The notes: generated from the letters alone by a model not told the origin. A DNA stretch of 64,000 bases from Flagellimonas sp947499585 (GCF_044596045.1 NZ_CP138995.1:992001-1056000); one strand, 5' to 3'; positions 28,124 through 37,078 are shown, counted from the stretch's first letter. Numbers and translations are program-made.

Positions 28124-28162
28124 TATAGATAGTCAAGTTTAATTTTTAAAATAGAATACACC

Positions 28163-28468
28163 ATGAGAAAATTGATTTTTGCAACTGTTTTATCTTTTGT
28201 TGGTTTAACAGCTATCGCCCAAGAAGAAACTGCTGAACTACAAGCAGACGAAACTACAGTAGTAAGTTCAACACAGGATTTTGAGGAAATAAGCGTATCC
28301 GACCTTCCTGAAGCTGTTGCAGCTGCTGTCGCAAAAGATTATCCAACAGCTACTGTTAATAAAGCTTATAAAAATGAATCAAATCAATTCAAATTAGAAT
28401 TGTCATTGGAAGATGGTACTTCTGGGACATTGTATGCCGATGGCGAAGGGAATTGGATAGAGATTTAG
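28163..28468 (+). CDS. small secreted PepSY-like protein
   Basis: A 101-residue protein: signal peptide (MRKLIFATVLSFVGLTAIAQ), an acidic linker, and a C-terminal part (LPEAVAAAVAKDYPTATVNKAYKNESNQFKLELSLEDGTSGTLYADGEGNWIEI) that resembles one PepSY-like/BLIP-like repeat. Such proteins are thought to bind or inhibit periplasmic partners. It sits just ahead of an NtrC-type regulator and behind a sigma-54-like site, so it may be the regulator's target. Function unproven. Confidence 0.65.
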   Translation: MRKLIFATVLSFVGLTAIAQEETAELQADETTVVSSTQDFEEISVSDLPEAVAAAVAKDYPTATVNKAYKNESNQFKLELSLEDGTSGTLYADGEGNWIEI

Positions 28469-28505
28469 TACAAATTTGATTAATCGTGTTAGGTTAGTTT
28501 GGTTA

Positions 28506-28540
28506 AGGAGAGGTCTGCATTGTCGGGCCTCTCCTTTTTA
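28506..28540 (+). terminator. terminator of the secreted protein gene
   Basis: GGAGAGG and CCTCTCC arms with a 14-base loop, followed by TTTTTA, about 40 bases after the stop. Confidence 0.75.
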
Positions 28541-28604
28541 TGATAATTTTACAATGCACTTGAAGTCCCATCCTAGTTCAGTATCGTATATTAGATACTG
28601 AGAT

Positions 28605-29954
28605 ATGCCCAAAATCTTAATCATTGAGGATGATACCGCTTTCTGTCAAATGCTCCAAAAGTTTTTGACCAAGCATCATTTTGACATTTCTACAAGTTTT
28701 ACTATTCAAGAGGCCAAAGAGGAATTAAAGACCTCTTTTTTTGATGTAATACTATCAGACGTAAGATTGCCCGAGGGGGACGGCGTTGCACTGCTTTCAT
28801 CAATAAAGACTGATTCTCCTAAAACCCAAGTTATACTAATGACAGGCTATGCCGAGGTAAAGACCGCGGTAAGTGCCATGAAAAAAGGGGCGTTCGATTA
28901 TATTTCCAAACCCTTTACCCCAGAAAATATCTTAACGGTAATTAAAAATGCACTGAATACGGAAACGCAGAAAAAAACAGAGCTTTCGGAATCTAAAAAT
29001 GAAAAAGTAGCGCACACCAACAAAAAGAAATCAAGCATTATTGCTGGAACCAGTGAGGTTTCCAGAAAGTTATTACAGTATATAGATTTGGTTGCGCCCA
29101 CCAATATGTCAGTTTTAATAACTGGGGAGAGTGGAACAGGAAAAGAGGTCACGGCTAAAGCTATACATGATAAGAGTAAGCGAAATAATCAAAATTTTGT
29201 GGCGGTGGATTGCGGTGCAATACCAAAGGAGATAGCAACAAGTGAATTCTTTGGGCATCTAAAAGGAAGTTTTACAGGAGCTGTTGAAGATAAAGTGGGT
29301 CATTTTGAGGCTGCAAACGGAGGTACACTGTTTTTAGATGAGATTGGAAACCTTACCTATGAAAATCAAGTGCAATTGCTTAGGGCACTTCAAGAACGAA
29401 AAATAAAACGAGTTGGCAGCACAAAAGAGATTACTGTAGATATACGAATAATCACTGCTACAAATGAAGATTTATTGGAAGCTGTTGACAAGGGAACTTT
29501 TAGGGAGGATCTATACCATCGATTAAATGAGTTTTCCATTGAGATACCTTCGTTACAAGAACGGTGCGAAGATTTATTAATTTTTGCCAATTATTTTTTA
29601 GACAGAGCAAACGAAGAGCTCGGTAAGAATGTGTTGAGCTTTTCAGATGAGGTTAAGCATACGTTCCATAATTATTCATGGCCAGGTAATCTTAGGGAGT
29701 TAAAAAATGTAATAAAGCGAGCTGTACTGTTTTCAGATGGAGATGTAGTAATGTCAAGTTCAATCCCCAAAACATTGGGCAAGTCTTCTGAGGTGTCATC
29801 AAAGGCCAAGTTTTCTAAATCCAATTATGAGAAAGAAAAAATTCTCAGCGCTTTGAAGCAGACCAACTTTAACAAGAGTAAGGCTGCCAAGCTTTTACAG
29901 ATAACAAGGAAAACCCTTTATAACAAGATCAATCAATATCAATTGGAAGTGTAG
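28605..29954 (+). CDS. NtrC-family sigma-54-dependent response regulator
   Basis: A 449-residue regulator: receiver (1-120, phospho-Asp52 in LSDVRLPEGDG), AAA+ domain (about 140-375; Walker A GESGTGKE, GSFTGA loop in place of GAFTGA, Walker B GGTLFLDEIG) and a Fis-type HTH (about 405-446, NKSKAAKLLQITRKTLYNKI). The GSFTGA form still carries the Phe-Thr-Gly-Ala part that contacts sigma-54. Its last 26 bases overlap the end of the convergent hybrid kinase gene, its likely partner. Confidence 0.92.
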   Translation: MPKILIIEDDTAFCQMLQKFLTKHHFDISTSFTIQEAKEELKTSFFDVILSDVRLPEGDGVALLSSIKTDSPKTQVILMTGYAEVKTAVSAMKKGAFDYISKPFTPENILTVIKNALNTETQKKTELSESKNEKVAHTNKKKSSIIAGTSEVSRKLLQYIDLVAPTNMSVLITGESGTGKEVTAKAIHDKSKRNNQNFVAVDCGAIPKEIATSEFFGHLKGSFTGAVEDKVGHFEAANGGTLFLDEIGNLTYENQVQLLRALQERKIKRVGSTKEITVDIRIITATNEDLLEAVDKGTFREDLYHRLNEFSIEIPSLQERCEDLLIFANYFLDRANEELGKNVLSFSDEVKHTFHNYSWPGNLRELKNVIKRAVLFSDGDVVMSSSIPKTLGKSSEVSSKAKFSKSNYEKEKILSALKQTNFNKSKAAKLLQITRKTLYNKINQYQLEV

Positions 29955-32400
29955 TTAAAAAAGTACTTATAGCTTCCTCTAAATTTGAAATAGAGAGTTT
30001 TAGTTTTTCAAAATCCTGAAGGTTTTTCTTATGCTTGGAATCATCTGAAATATGCTCAAATTTCTCAAGTGTCGGTATTGCGATATCCACTTTTAATTGT
30101 CGGAACATCGGAAGCATTTTATGCGAAATGGACGTTATTTCGCTATAGTTTCTATTTTCAATAGCTATAGAAAGCAAATTCATATTATTAGCTGTGTTTT
30201 CCAGAAAACTATCCAAAACCTCATATACTCCTTGAGAACTATCTAAAAAGGAAGAGATTGTTTCCGCACTGAACAATTCAGAGTTTGATTTTTGTGTGAT
30301 GTTCTGCAACGGATTTCCAAAACTATATGGCTTAGAAACATTTAGAACGCTACCAATTGCATCTAACAAAATCATACGAGAAAAAGGCTTTTGCAACACT
30401 TCGGCAAACCCTGCATTAGTATAAAATTTTTTGTCCAAATCTCTTTGGCCTGTCATAGCAATTATAGGTTGATTTTTATAGTGTTCGTAATTTCCACTCT
30501 TCAAATTTTTAATCACCTCAAATCCATCAACAGCGGGCATTTGTATATCAGTTAAAACAACATCATATTGAAAGTCATCCATGCTATTAAAATCCTCAAA
30601 ATTTGAAAAGGTTCTAGTAGGGATTGCGTGCATTTGGCATACTTCGGCTAACAGCCCTAATAGGGTTTCATCGTCGTCAAATATCAGGAGGGACAGATGA
30701 TGACTCTCATAAGTACTCTTCAAAGGCTTCTGAACAGGAATTTCTGTATTCGAAAACTCTAGGGGCAATGAAAGTGTAAAAGTACTTCCTTGATTTTCTT
30801 TGCTATCTAAATGTAAAGTACCCTCCAGTAATTGTGTCAATTTTTTAGAAATGGTCAAGCCCAAGCCATAACCTCCATATTTTTTTTCGATGGAATCTTC
30901 TGCTTGTGTAAACTCTTTAAATATGAGTTCTTGTTTTTCTTGCTCAATACCAATACCAGTATCAATAACCATAACATCAATAAATGGTTTGCCTCCAATT
31001 TCTTTGGTAATAGCTTTTACCTTTATATAACCATTATGGGTAAACTTAAAAGCATTGCCAAGGAGGTTGGTTAGTATTTGTCTGACCCTAAATGGATCTC
31101 CAATAATTGGGATTCCCAATTCTTCGGCAATTTCTAATTTAAGTTCAATAGCTTTCTTATGATAGATTTCTTGAAAATTAGAAGCTGTTTCTACAATCAG
31201 ATGAGAAAGTACATAAGGCACTTTTTCTATTTGGATTTTTCCTGCTTCCAACTTTGAAAAATCCAAAAGATCATTGACCAAATCATCAACGTATTTTGAA
31301 GCGGATTTTACATTTTTCAGATATTGCGACTGTTTATCATCTAAGCTGCTGTGTTCCATTAACTCCGTGTATCCGCTAATGGTGTTTAAAGGGGTTCTTA
31401 AATCATGGCTGACAGTAGAAATCAATTGTTCCCTGCTTTTCAAGAGGGATTCGGAGTATACCTTTTCTTTTTCCAACTGCTGACGGTATTGCTGTACTTT
31501 CCAAAAATCTTTTGTGATTAAAAACGTAAAAAGACAGACAAAAAGAAAACCCAAAACGACTGCTACTATGGTTAATTGGACACTTCTTTTTATGACCTGT
31601 TGCTTATTTAAATTGTCCATGTAGGCGCTCATGATAATTTCCTGCTCAAAAGCTGAAATCATACTTCTCAGCTTTTGCGAAAGTTCTAGGTCTGCCTTGT
31701 AAATTTGAAGCTCTTTCTCAATTAGGGAGCGCTCTATTTTTGCGTTTTTTGATTTGGCTTGCTCTAAAATGGATTTAGATAGTTGTAATACGGAATCTAT
31801 ATCTGTACTGGTTGCATTTTCACTCGATTCTTTTGGAATATTTTTATTAAGTATAACTACATATTCTCTAATGGATTGCTGCGTTTCAGGTGAAAGCTGT
31901 TCAAAATTGGGAACAAAGGTTTCTGGGGTAATCCTTCCCAAATCCACTTCCATTTTGTTGAACTTTTTCAGTAAAGAGTCAATTGGGGCGCTATTTTCAT
32001 TCTTTACTTTTAGTTTTCGCAACTCAGCGTTGTTATAGACTTTTTGTTGCAGCAACTTTTGAACACTATCCAACTTAACAGCCTGAGTGCCATTTGTTGT
32101 TAAAAGTTTCAAACTGTCAATGGAGTTAAATATGGAGTCTACCTTTTGCGCATATGCTTTTACATCCCCTTTTTTCTTACTCTGCAAGGCCAATTTTGAT
32201 AAATTCTCTGCTTCATAAATATCGGTGAGCAACGAGTTTGTCTTTAACAACTTGATGCTATCCTCTTCCTTGTTTTGAGAAGCATTGTAATTTTTGAATT
32301 CGGAATAAATAAAAACTGTGGCTAAGAGTGCCAATACGCCTAAAACTAAATAGCTGGTAATTATTTTTAAGGTAAATCTTCGTTTAGATGTGGGGTACAT
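29929..32400 (-). CDS. hybrid sensor histidine kinase with receiver and HPt
   Basis: An 823-residue protein: transmembrane helix (about 13-30), a long helical periplasmic region (about 40-270), second helix (about 273-296), kinase core with HDLRTPLN H-box, N-box RQILTNLLGNAFKFT and G-boxes (DTGIGI; GYGLGL), receiver (phospho-Asp in DVVLTDIQMP), and a C-terminal HPt-like helical domain with ISHKMLPMFRQL. The receiver and HPt suggest a phosphorelay ending in the convergent NtrC-type regulator. The helical sensor region resembles chemoreceptor-like four-helix sensors; signal unknown. Confidence 0.9.
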   Translation of the reverse strand: MYPTSKRRFTLKIITSYLVLGVLALLATVFIYSEFKNYNASQNKEEDSIKLLKTNSLLTDIYEAENLSKLALQSKKKGDVKAYAQKVDSIFNSIDSLKLLTTNGTQAVKLDSVQKLLQQKVYNNAELRKLKVKNENSAPIDSLLKKFNKMEVDLGRITPETFVPNFEQLSPETQQSIREYVVILNKNIPKESSENATSTDIDSVLQLSKSILEQAKSKNAKIERSLIEKELQIYKADLELSQKLRSMISAFEQEIIMSAYMDNLNKQQVIKRSVQLTIVAVVLGFLFVCLFTFLITKDFWKVQQYRQQLEKEKVYSESLLKSREQLISTVSHDLRTPLNTISGYTELMEHSSLDDKQSQYLKNVKSASKYVDDLVNDLLDFSKLEAGKIQIEKVPYVLSHLIVETASNFQEIYHKKAIELKLEIAEELGIPIIGDPFRVRQILTNLLGNAFKFTHNGYIKVKAITKEIGGKPFIDVMVIDTGIGIEQEKQELIFKEFTQAEDSIEKKYGGYGLGLTISKKLTQLLEGTLHLDSKENQGSTFTLSLPLEFSNTEIPVQKPLKSTYESHHLSLLIFDDDETLLGLLAEVCQMHAIPTRTFSNFEDFNSMDDFQYDVVLTDIQMPAVDGFEVIKNLKSGNYEHYKNQPIIAMTGQRDLDKKFYTNAGFAEVLQKPFSRMILLDAIGSVLNVSKPYSFGNPLQNITQKSNSELFSAETISSFLDSSQGVYEVLDSFLENTANNMNLLSIAIENRNYSEITSISHKMLPMFRQLKVDIAIPTLEKFEHISDDSKHKKNLQDFEKLKLSISNLEEAISTFLTTLPIDID

Positions 32401-32502
32401 ATAAAGTGTTATTCCTAATACATACGAAATGGGGCATTAGAAAGATTGTTGGAAAAAGTTAATTAACACGTTTTTTTTCTATGAAAAATGAATTTGAGGA
32501 AC

Positions 32503-32510
32503 TACATTTG
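32503..32510 (+). promoter_or_regulatory. -7 promoter element of thiamine receptor transcript
   Basis: TACATTTG, an exact TAnnTTTG match, lies just upstream of the TPP aptamer so that the transcript would begin with the riboswitch. No clear -33 TTG. Confidence 0.5.
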
Positions 32511-32518
32511 CCCCATCT

Positions 32519-32608
32519 CAAAGGGGTGCTAAGTCCTGAATTTTTTTCAGGATAAAGCTGAGATTATACCCAATGAACCTGGGCGGGTAATGCTGCCAAG
32601 GGAATGCG
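32519..32608 (+). promoter_or_regulatory. TPP riboswitch (thi-box)
   Basis: The conserved thi-box blocks occur in order: GGGGTGC (32523-32529), a P3-type hairpin TCCTGAA/TTCAGGA, GCTGAGA (32557-32563), ATACCC (32566-32571), TGAACCTG (32574-32581), GGGTAATGC (32585-32593) and AGGGAA (32599-32604). This is the thiamine-pyrophosphate aptamer. The P1 arms are weak. Downstream lie ATGCGC/GCGCAT (32604-32618) and GTTTC/GAAAC (32633-32646) hairpins that may serve as the switching platform. It should repress the TonB receptor gene when TPP is plentiful. Confidence 0.93.
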
Positions 32609-32701
32609 CATAGCGCATCTTGGAATTTCCATGTTTCTTTTGAAACAAAAACCATTTTTTAACAAGAATAATGGCCCCTTTTATTCGTAACATTTTTACG
32701 A

Positions 32702-34855
32702 ATGAAAACTTTATTCACAACTATGGCCCTTTGCGGGCTGGCACTCAGTGGCAGTGCACAAGAAAAACCAAAAGATTCTTTAGAAGGTAAAAAAATTGTA
32801 CTGGACGAAGTGTTGGTTCAAGCGATTAGGGTAACAAAAGAGTTTCCCATTACTTTTTCCAATTTGGACAAAGAAGATATTGCTCCTAGAAACTTGGGGC
32901 AAGACATCCCAATTTTGATGAATTTTTTACCTGCAGTTGTCACAACATCAGATGCTGGAGCGGGAGTTGGTTACACGGGCATCCGTGTTAGAGGTAGCGA
33001 TGCAACAAGGGTAAATGTGACCATTAACGGTGTTCCTTATAACGATGCCGAGTCACAAGGAACTTTTTGGGTCAATATGCCTGACTTTGCTTCATCTACA
33101 GAAAGTCTTCAATTGCAACGGGGAGTGGGTACTTCTACAAACGGTGCCGGAGCTTTTGGCGCAAGCTTAAACTTATTGACAGATGCCTTTACTGAAGAAG
33201 CTTATGGAAGAATATCCTCATCCATTGGAAGCTTTAATACCCTAAGGAATAATCTAAAGTTTAGCACTGGTCTGCTCAACGACCATGTTGAGATTTCAGG
33301 AAGACTATCAAGAATTACCTCTGATGGATATGTGGATAGGGCAAGCTCAGAACTGGATGCATATTTTTTGCAGGGGACTTATAAAGATGATAATACGCTG
33401 ATTAAAGCATTGCTTTTTGGAGGCCATGAGATTACCTACCAGTCCTGGTTTGGAATTGATGCGGAAACATTAAGAACCAATCGAACTTTTAACCCAGCCG
33501 GAATATATACGGACGAAAATGGCAACACTCAGTTTTACGATAGAGAAGTGGACAATTACAAACAAGACCATTTTCAATTACATTGGAATGAAAGTATTGG
33601 TCTTGGGTGGAGTTCCAATATCGCGTTTCATTATACAAGGGGAAGGGGTTATTTTGAGCAATTTAGAGAAGATGATGATTTTGCAACCTATGGTTTTGAG
33701 CCGTTAACCGTTAACGGAGAAGCGGTAAATACAACAGATCTGATTAGGAGAAGATGGTTGGATAATGATTTCTATGGTACGGTTTTGTCTCTAAATCACA
33801 AGAAAGAAAATTTGACCCTAATTTTTGGAGGAGGCTATAATGTGTATAAGGGGGACCACTTTGGAGAAGTTATCTGGGCCCGTTTTGCCAGCAACAGCAA
33901 TATTAGAGATCGGTATTATGATGATAATTCTACCAAAACTGATTTTAACGGTTACGCAAAGGCCAACTATAAACTAAATAGTAAGTGGTCCATATTTGGA
34001 GATTTACAGTATAGAGGAGTAAGCTATGAGGCCAATGGTGAGGATACAGGGTTGGTTGATGACACTTTTAACTTTTTCAATCCAAAGACCGGGATTACTT
34101 TTAATCTGAACCCAAGCAATAATTTCTATTTTTCATATGCTGTTGCCAATAGAGAACCCAACCGAAACGACTACGAGAATGGAAATCCCAAACCAGAACG
34201 GTTAAATGATTTTGAGTTGGGATGGCGGTATGTGTCACCAGATTTTCAGCTGAATACCAACGTGTATTATATGCGCTATAAAGATCAGTTGGTGCTTACT
34301 GGAGAGTTAAATGATGTAGGCGCGCCATTACGCGCCAATGTCGGAGACAGCTATCGATTGGGATTGGAGATAGATGCAAACATCAAATTAGGAAATAAGT
34401 TTGCATTGCGACCAAATGTTGCATTAAGTGATAATAGAAATATCGATTTTCTTTTTCAAAGAGATGGAGCGCTTCAGGATTTGGGAAATACAAATATTGC
34501 TTTTTCACCTAATGTAGTAGCAGGTAATATTCTTTCATTTTTGCCAAACGAAAACTTTCAGTTATCCTTACTTTCAAAATTTGTAGGGAAACAATACATG
34601 GGTAATATCGATTCTGAAACTTCTGTTCTGGAAAGTTATTCGCAAACAGATTTTAATGTGCAGTATGTTATTGAAACAAACTCTTTTATAAAGAGTATTG
34701 TGCTTTCTGGCTTGGTCAACAATATTTTTGATGCGGACATCGTGTCAAATGGCTTTTTTTTCACCTTTGATGATGGTGATACCACAGTAGAACAAGCTGG
34801 ACTTTATCCGCAGGCTGGCATCAATTTTTTATTCGGAGCCACAGTTAATTTCTAG
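32702..34855 (+). CDS. TonB-dependent thiamine receptor
   Basis: A 717-residue receptor: signal peptide (ends SGSAQ), no carboxypeptidase-like domain, plug (about 35-165; VGYTGIRVRGSDATRVNVTIN, LQLQRGVGTSTNGAGAFG) and barrel ending FLFGATVNF. The TPP riboswitch in its leader identifies its cargo as thiamine or a thiamine derivative; this follows the known Bacteroidota pattern of riboswitch-controlled thiamine receptors. The inner-membrane partner is not adjacent; the PnuC-family gene at 24781 is the best candidate in the window. Confidence 0.9.
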   Translation: MKTLFTTMALCGLALSGSAQEKPKDSLEGKKIVLDEVLVQAIRVTKEFPITFSNLDKEDIAPRNLGQDIPILMNFLPAVVTTSDAGAGVGYTGIRVRGSDATRVNVTINGVPYNDAESQGTFWVNMPDFASSTESLQLQRGVGTSTNGAGAFGASLNLLTDAFTEEAYGRISSSIGSFNTLRNNLKFSTGLLNDHVEISGRLSRITSDGYVDRASSELDAYFLQGTYKDDNTLIKALLFGGHEITYQSWFGIDAETLRTNRTFNPAGIYTDENGNTQFYDREVDNYKQDHFQLHWNESIGLGWSSNIAFHYTRGRGYFEQFREDDDFATYGFEPLTVNGEAVNTTDLIRRRWLDNDFYGTVLSLNHKKENLTLIFGGGYNVYKGDHFGEVIWARFASNSNIRDRYYDDNSTKTDFNGYAKANYKLNSKWSIFGDLQYRGVSYEANGEDTGLVDDTFNFFNPKTGITFNLNPSNNFYFSYAVANREPNRNDYENGNPKPERLNDFELGWRYVSPDFQLNTNVYYMRYKDQLVLTGELNDVGAPLRANVGDSYRLGLEIDANIKLGNKFALRPNVALSDNRNIDFLFQRDGALQDLGNTNIAFSPNVVAGNILSFLPNENFQLSLLSKFVGKQYMGNIDSETSVLESYSQTDFNVQYVIETNSFIKSIVLSGLVNNIFDADIVSNGFFFTFDDGDTTVEQAGLYPQAGINFLFGATVNF

Positions 34856-34899
34856 CAAGAACCAATACTATTTTAAGGGATTCTGTATTTTTATAAAAG

Positions 34900-35898
34900 A
34901 TGACAGAATCCCTTTCTTTTTTTAACAAATCACCCATAAGATGGGGCGTTATAGGTTGCGGAAATGTTACTGAGAAAAAAAGTGTCCCAGCCTATCAAAT
35001 GACCCAAGATTTCCAGGTGAATATGGTAATGAGGCGCAACGCTGAAAAGGCAGAGGATTATGCTAAAAGACACAAAGTTCCAAATTGGACGACCAACGCA
35101 AATGAGGTTATCGAGAATCCTGACATTGATGCCGTTTATATTGCTACTCCGCCAGATACCCACAAGTTTTATGCACTTCAGGTTGCAGCAGTCGGTAAAC
35201 CATGCTGTATAGAAAAACCAATGGCTCCAAATTATCAAGATAGTTTGGCCATTTATCAAGCTTTTAAAACAAAAAATCTACCGCTTTTCATTGCTTATTA
35301 TCGTCGTTCCCTTCCAAGATTTAAAAAAATAAAAGAATGGTTAGATCAGAAATTAATAGGAGAGGTAAGACACATTCATTGGCAGAAAACAAAACCTCCC
35401 AGTGATATAGATTTAAGCAGGGAATACAATTGGAGAACAGACAAAGCTATTGCCCCCGGTGGTTATTTTGATGACCTGGCCAGTCATGGGTTGGATTTAT
35501 TTGTGTATTTATTGGGAGATGTAAAAGAAGCTCATGGTACTGCTATAAATCAGCAAGGCTTATATTCTGCTAATGATGCCATTGCGGGAACTTGGCTTCA
35601 TGATGGTGGAATTACAGGAGAGGGTAATTGGAATTTTGGAACCTACCACCGTATTGATAAAGCTGAAATATTAGGTTCTGAGGGGAAAATAAGTTTTTCC
35701 GTTTTCGATGAAGGCCCAATTGAATTGGAGAATGCTTCGGGACATCAAGTTTTAGAAATTCCACATCCTATACATATTCAGCAATTTCATGTGCAAAATA
35801 TAAAAAAGCACCTTTTTGGAAAAGCAATACATCCTTCTTTGGGGGATTCTGGACTGCATACCAGTTGGGTTATGGATAAAATATTGGGGAACCACTGA
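34900..35898 (+). CDS. Gfo/Idh/MocA family oxidoreductase
   Basis: A 332-residue NAD(P)-dependent oxidoreductase: Rossmann motif WGVIGCGNVTEKKS, conserved EKPMAPN catalytic-site motif, and C-terminal alpha/beta domain. Family members oxidise or reduce sugars, inositols or related compounds. It follows the thiamine receptor by 44 bases on the same strand, with no obvious functional link. Substrate unknown. Confidence 0.85.
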   Translation: MTESLSFFNKSPIRWGVIGCGNVTEKKSVPAYQMTQDFQVNMVMRRNAEKAEDYAKRHKVPNWTTNANEVIENPDIDAVYIATPPDTHKFYALQVAAVGKPCCIEKPMAPNYQDSLAIYQAFKTKNLPLFIAYYRRSLPRFKKIKEWLDQKLIGEVRHIHWQKTKPPSDIDLSREYNWRTDKAIAPGGYFDDLASHGLDLFVYLLGDVKEAHGTAINQQGLYSANDAIAGTWLHDGGITGEGNWNFGTYHRIDKAEILGSEGKISFSVFDEGPIELENASGHQVLEIPHPIHIQQFHVQNIKKHLFGKAIHPSLGDSGLHTSWVMDKILGNH

Positions 35899-35904
35899 TG
35901 GCAA

Positions 35905-36342
35905 CTAGTTGGAAATAGTTATGGTGTTTCCGCTTTGTGTGGCTCTATAAAAAAGCAAATCATAATAACGATTGCCGTCATTGGGCCTGTCCAATTGCTG
36001 CCCAGTAAAAAGGCTATAGGTATAATCCTCACACGAACATATCACATTTTGCCCATCAATGGTCATTGTAGAACAATTATTGGGTGCATGATTGGGGCAA
36101 CTTGCTTCAAAAGCAAAAAAGGTATCTAACCCAGACTTTATTACAAAAGCACCACGAGTTCCTACACCGTTGTTTCCAACATAGACAGGGTTGCCAATGT
36201 TATTTAGCCCGCTATAAAGTGGAAGATTCAAATTGAGGTCAAATCTAAAACTTACTTCTTGAAGGAAAGGATTTCTGTTGGTACTATCAGAGTCACAAGA
36301 AATCAGAAAAATCAATAAAATACAGCTCCAGAAGTGCTTCAT
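35905..36342 (-). CDS. lipoprotein with degenerate Rieske-like domain
   Basis: A 145-residue protein with lipobox (IFLISC, Cys16). The C-terminal half follows the Rieske beta-fold pattern, but the iron-sulfur ligands CxH...CxxH are replaced by CPNHAPNNC ... CSCEDY. A [2Fe-2S] cluster is therefore uncertain; the four Cys and one His could hold another metal or disulfides. This form is repeated in flavobacterial lipoproteins that I recall only as hypothetical. It converges on the oxidoreductase gene with 6 bases between stops. Confidence 0.6.
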   Translation of the reverse strand: MKHFWSCILLIFLISCDSDSTNRNPFLQEVSFRFDLNLNLPLYSGLNNIGNPVYVGNNGVGTRGAFVIKSGLDTFFAFEASCPNHAPNNCSTMTIDGQNVICSCEDYTYSLFTGQQLDRPNDGNRYYDLLFYRATQSGNTITISN

Positions 36343-36363
36343 AGTGTGGATTTCAAAACGTTA

Positions 36364-36398
36364 TTTGGACAAATTTGGGCAAAAAATACCTATATTTG
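36364..36398 (+). promoter_or_regulatory. promoter upstream of greA leader
   Basis: TTTG (36364-36367) and TATATTTG (36391-36398) with 23 bases between them. The -7 is an exact match; the spacing is at the long end of the Bacteroidota range. Confidence 0.5.
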
Positions 36399-36402
36399 CG
36401 TT

Positions 36403-36455
36403 AAATCCTCGCTAAAAACCTATGCTTGTCATAGAGGCAGTTGGGGATTTTTTGT
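36403..36455 (+). ncRNA. terminator-like leader hairpin or short RNA before greA
   Basis: An outer stem AAATCCTC (36403-36410) pairs with GGGGATTT (36443-36450), an inner stem CTATG/CATAG (36420-36424, 36430-36434) sits inside, and a T-run follows. No plus-strand gene ends upstream, so the structure belongs to the greA leader or to a very short RNA made from the promoter just before it. It may act as an attenuator. Confidence 0.4.
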
Positions 36456-36529
36456 ATTTGTAGCAATAAAGTGCATTGGGAAAATAATTGTATTTTCTTC
36501 AGTGTTCTTTTGTATTAAAATATGGCGAT

Positions 36530-37006
36530 ATGAGTAAAGTATCTTATTATACAGCAGAAGGATTAAAAAAACTAAGGGAAGAAGTCAACTACTTAAAAGA
36601 TGTGGAAAGACCTAAAGCTTCCCAAGCCATAGGAGAAGCAAGGGATAAAGGAGATTTATCTGAAAACGCTGAATATGACGCAGCCAAAGAAGCACAAGGT
36701 CTTTTAGAGATGAAGATTTCCAAAATGGAGGAAACTCTTGCCAATGCCAGACTAATAGACGAATCTCAATTAGATACTTCAAAAGTATTGGTTTTATCTA
36801 CTGTAAAGTTGAAAAACCAAACCAATGGCATGGAAATGAAATACACCTTGGTAGCCGAGAGTGAGGCTGACCTCAAGACAGGTAAGATATCTGTTACTTC
36901 TCCTATAGGGAAAGGATTATTAGGCAAGTCGGTTGGGGATGTTGCGGAAATTACTGTGCCCAATGGAACGTTAAAATTTGATATTTTGGAGATTACCCGA
37001 GATTAG
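36530..37006 (+). CDS. greA: transcription elongation factor GreA
   Basis: A 158-residue protein: N-terminal coiled coil (TAEGLKKLREEVNYLKDVERPKASQAIGEARDKGDLSENAEYDAAKE, which contains the acidic tip DLSENAEYDAAK) and C-terminal FKBP-like domain. It stimulates transcript cleavage by stalled RNA polymerase. The start at MSKVSYYT is chosen; a longer frame adds a hydrophobic tail with no counterpart in the family. Followed by a terminator. Confidence 0.96.
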   Translation: MSKVSYYTAEGLKKLREEVNYLKDVERPKASQAIGEARDKGDLSENAEYDAAKEAQGLLEMKISKMEETLANARLIDESQLDTSKVLVLSTVKLKNQTNGMEMKYTLVAESEADLKTGKISVTSPIGKGLLGKSVGDVAEITVPNGTLKFDILEITRD

Positions 37007-37030
37007 AAGATGCTATAATCCTTATATTTA

Positions 37031-37055
37031 ATCTCGTTCCTAGCGGGATTTTTTA
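37031..37055 (+). terminator. terminator of greA
   Basis: ATCTCG/CGGGAT arms (one G-U pair) with a 7-base loop and a T-run, 25 bases after the greA stop. Confidence 0.7.
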
Positions 37056-37078
37056 TTCAAAACCAAACCAAACCAAGC

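Larger units (their letters stand above)
27522..28162. other. gene-poor intergenic stretch with short-transcript signals
   Basis: About 640 bases hold no ORF above 35 codons. They contain a perfect 8-bp hairpin (27626-27633 with 27640-27647), two perfect Rho-independent terminators (27672-27699 and 27961-27984), a 35-codon membrane ORF (27747-27854), a possible pseudoknot (27891-27950) and a sigma-54-like site (28108-28123). The succession of terminators without long genes implies at least two short transcripts. A 20-codon ORF at 27583-27645 overlaps the first hairpin; whether it is translated is unknown. Confidence 0.6.
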
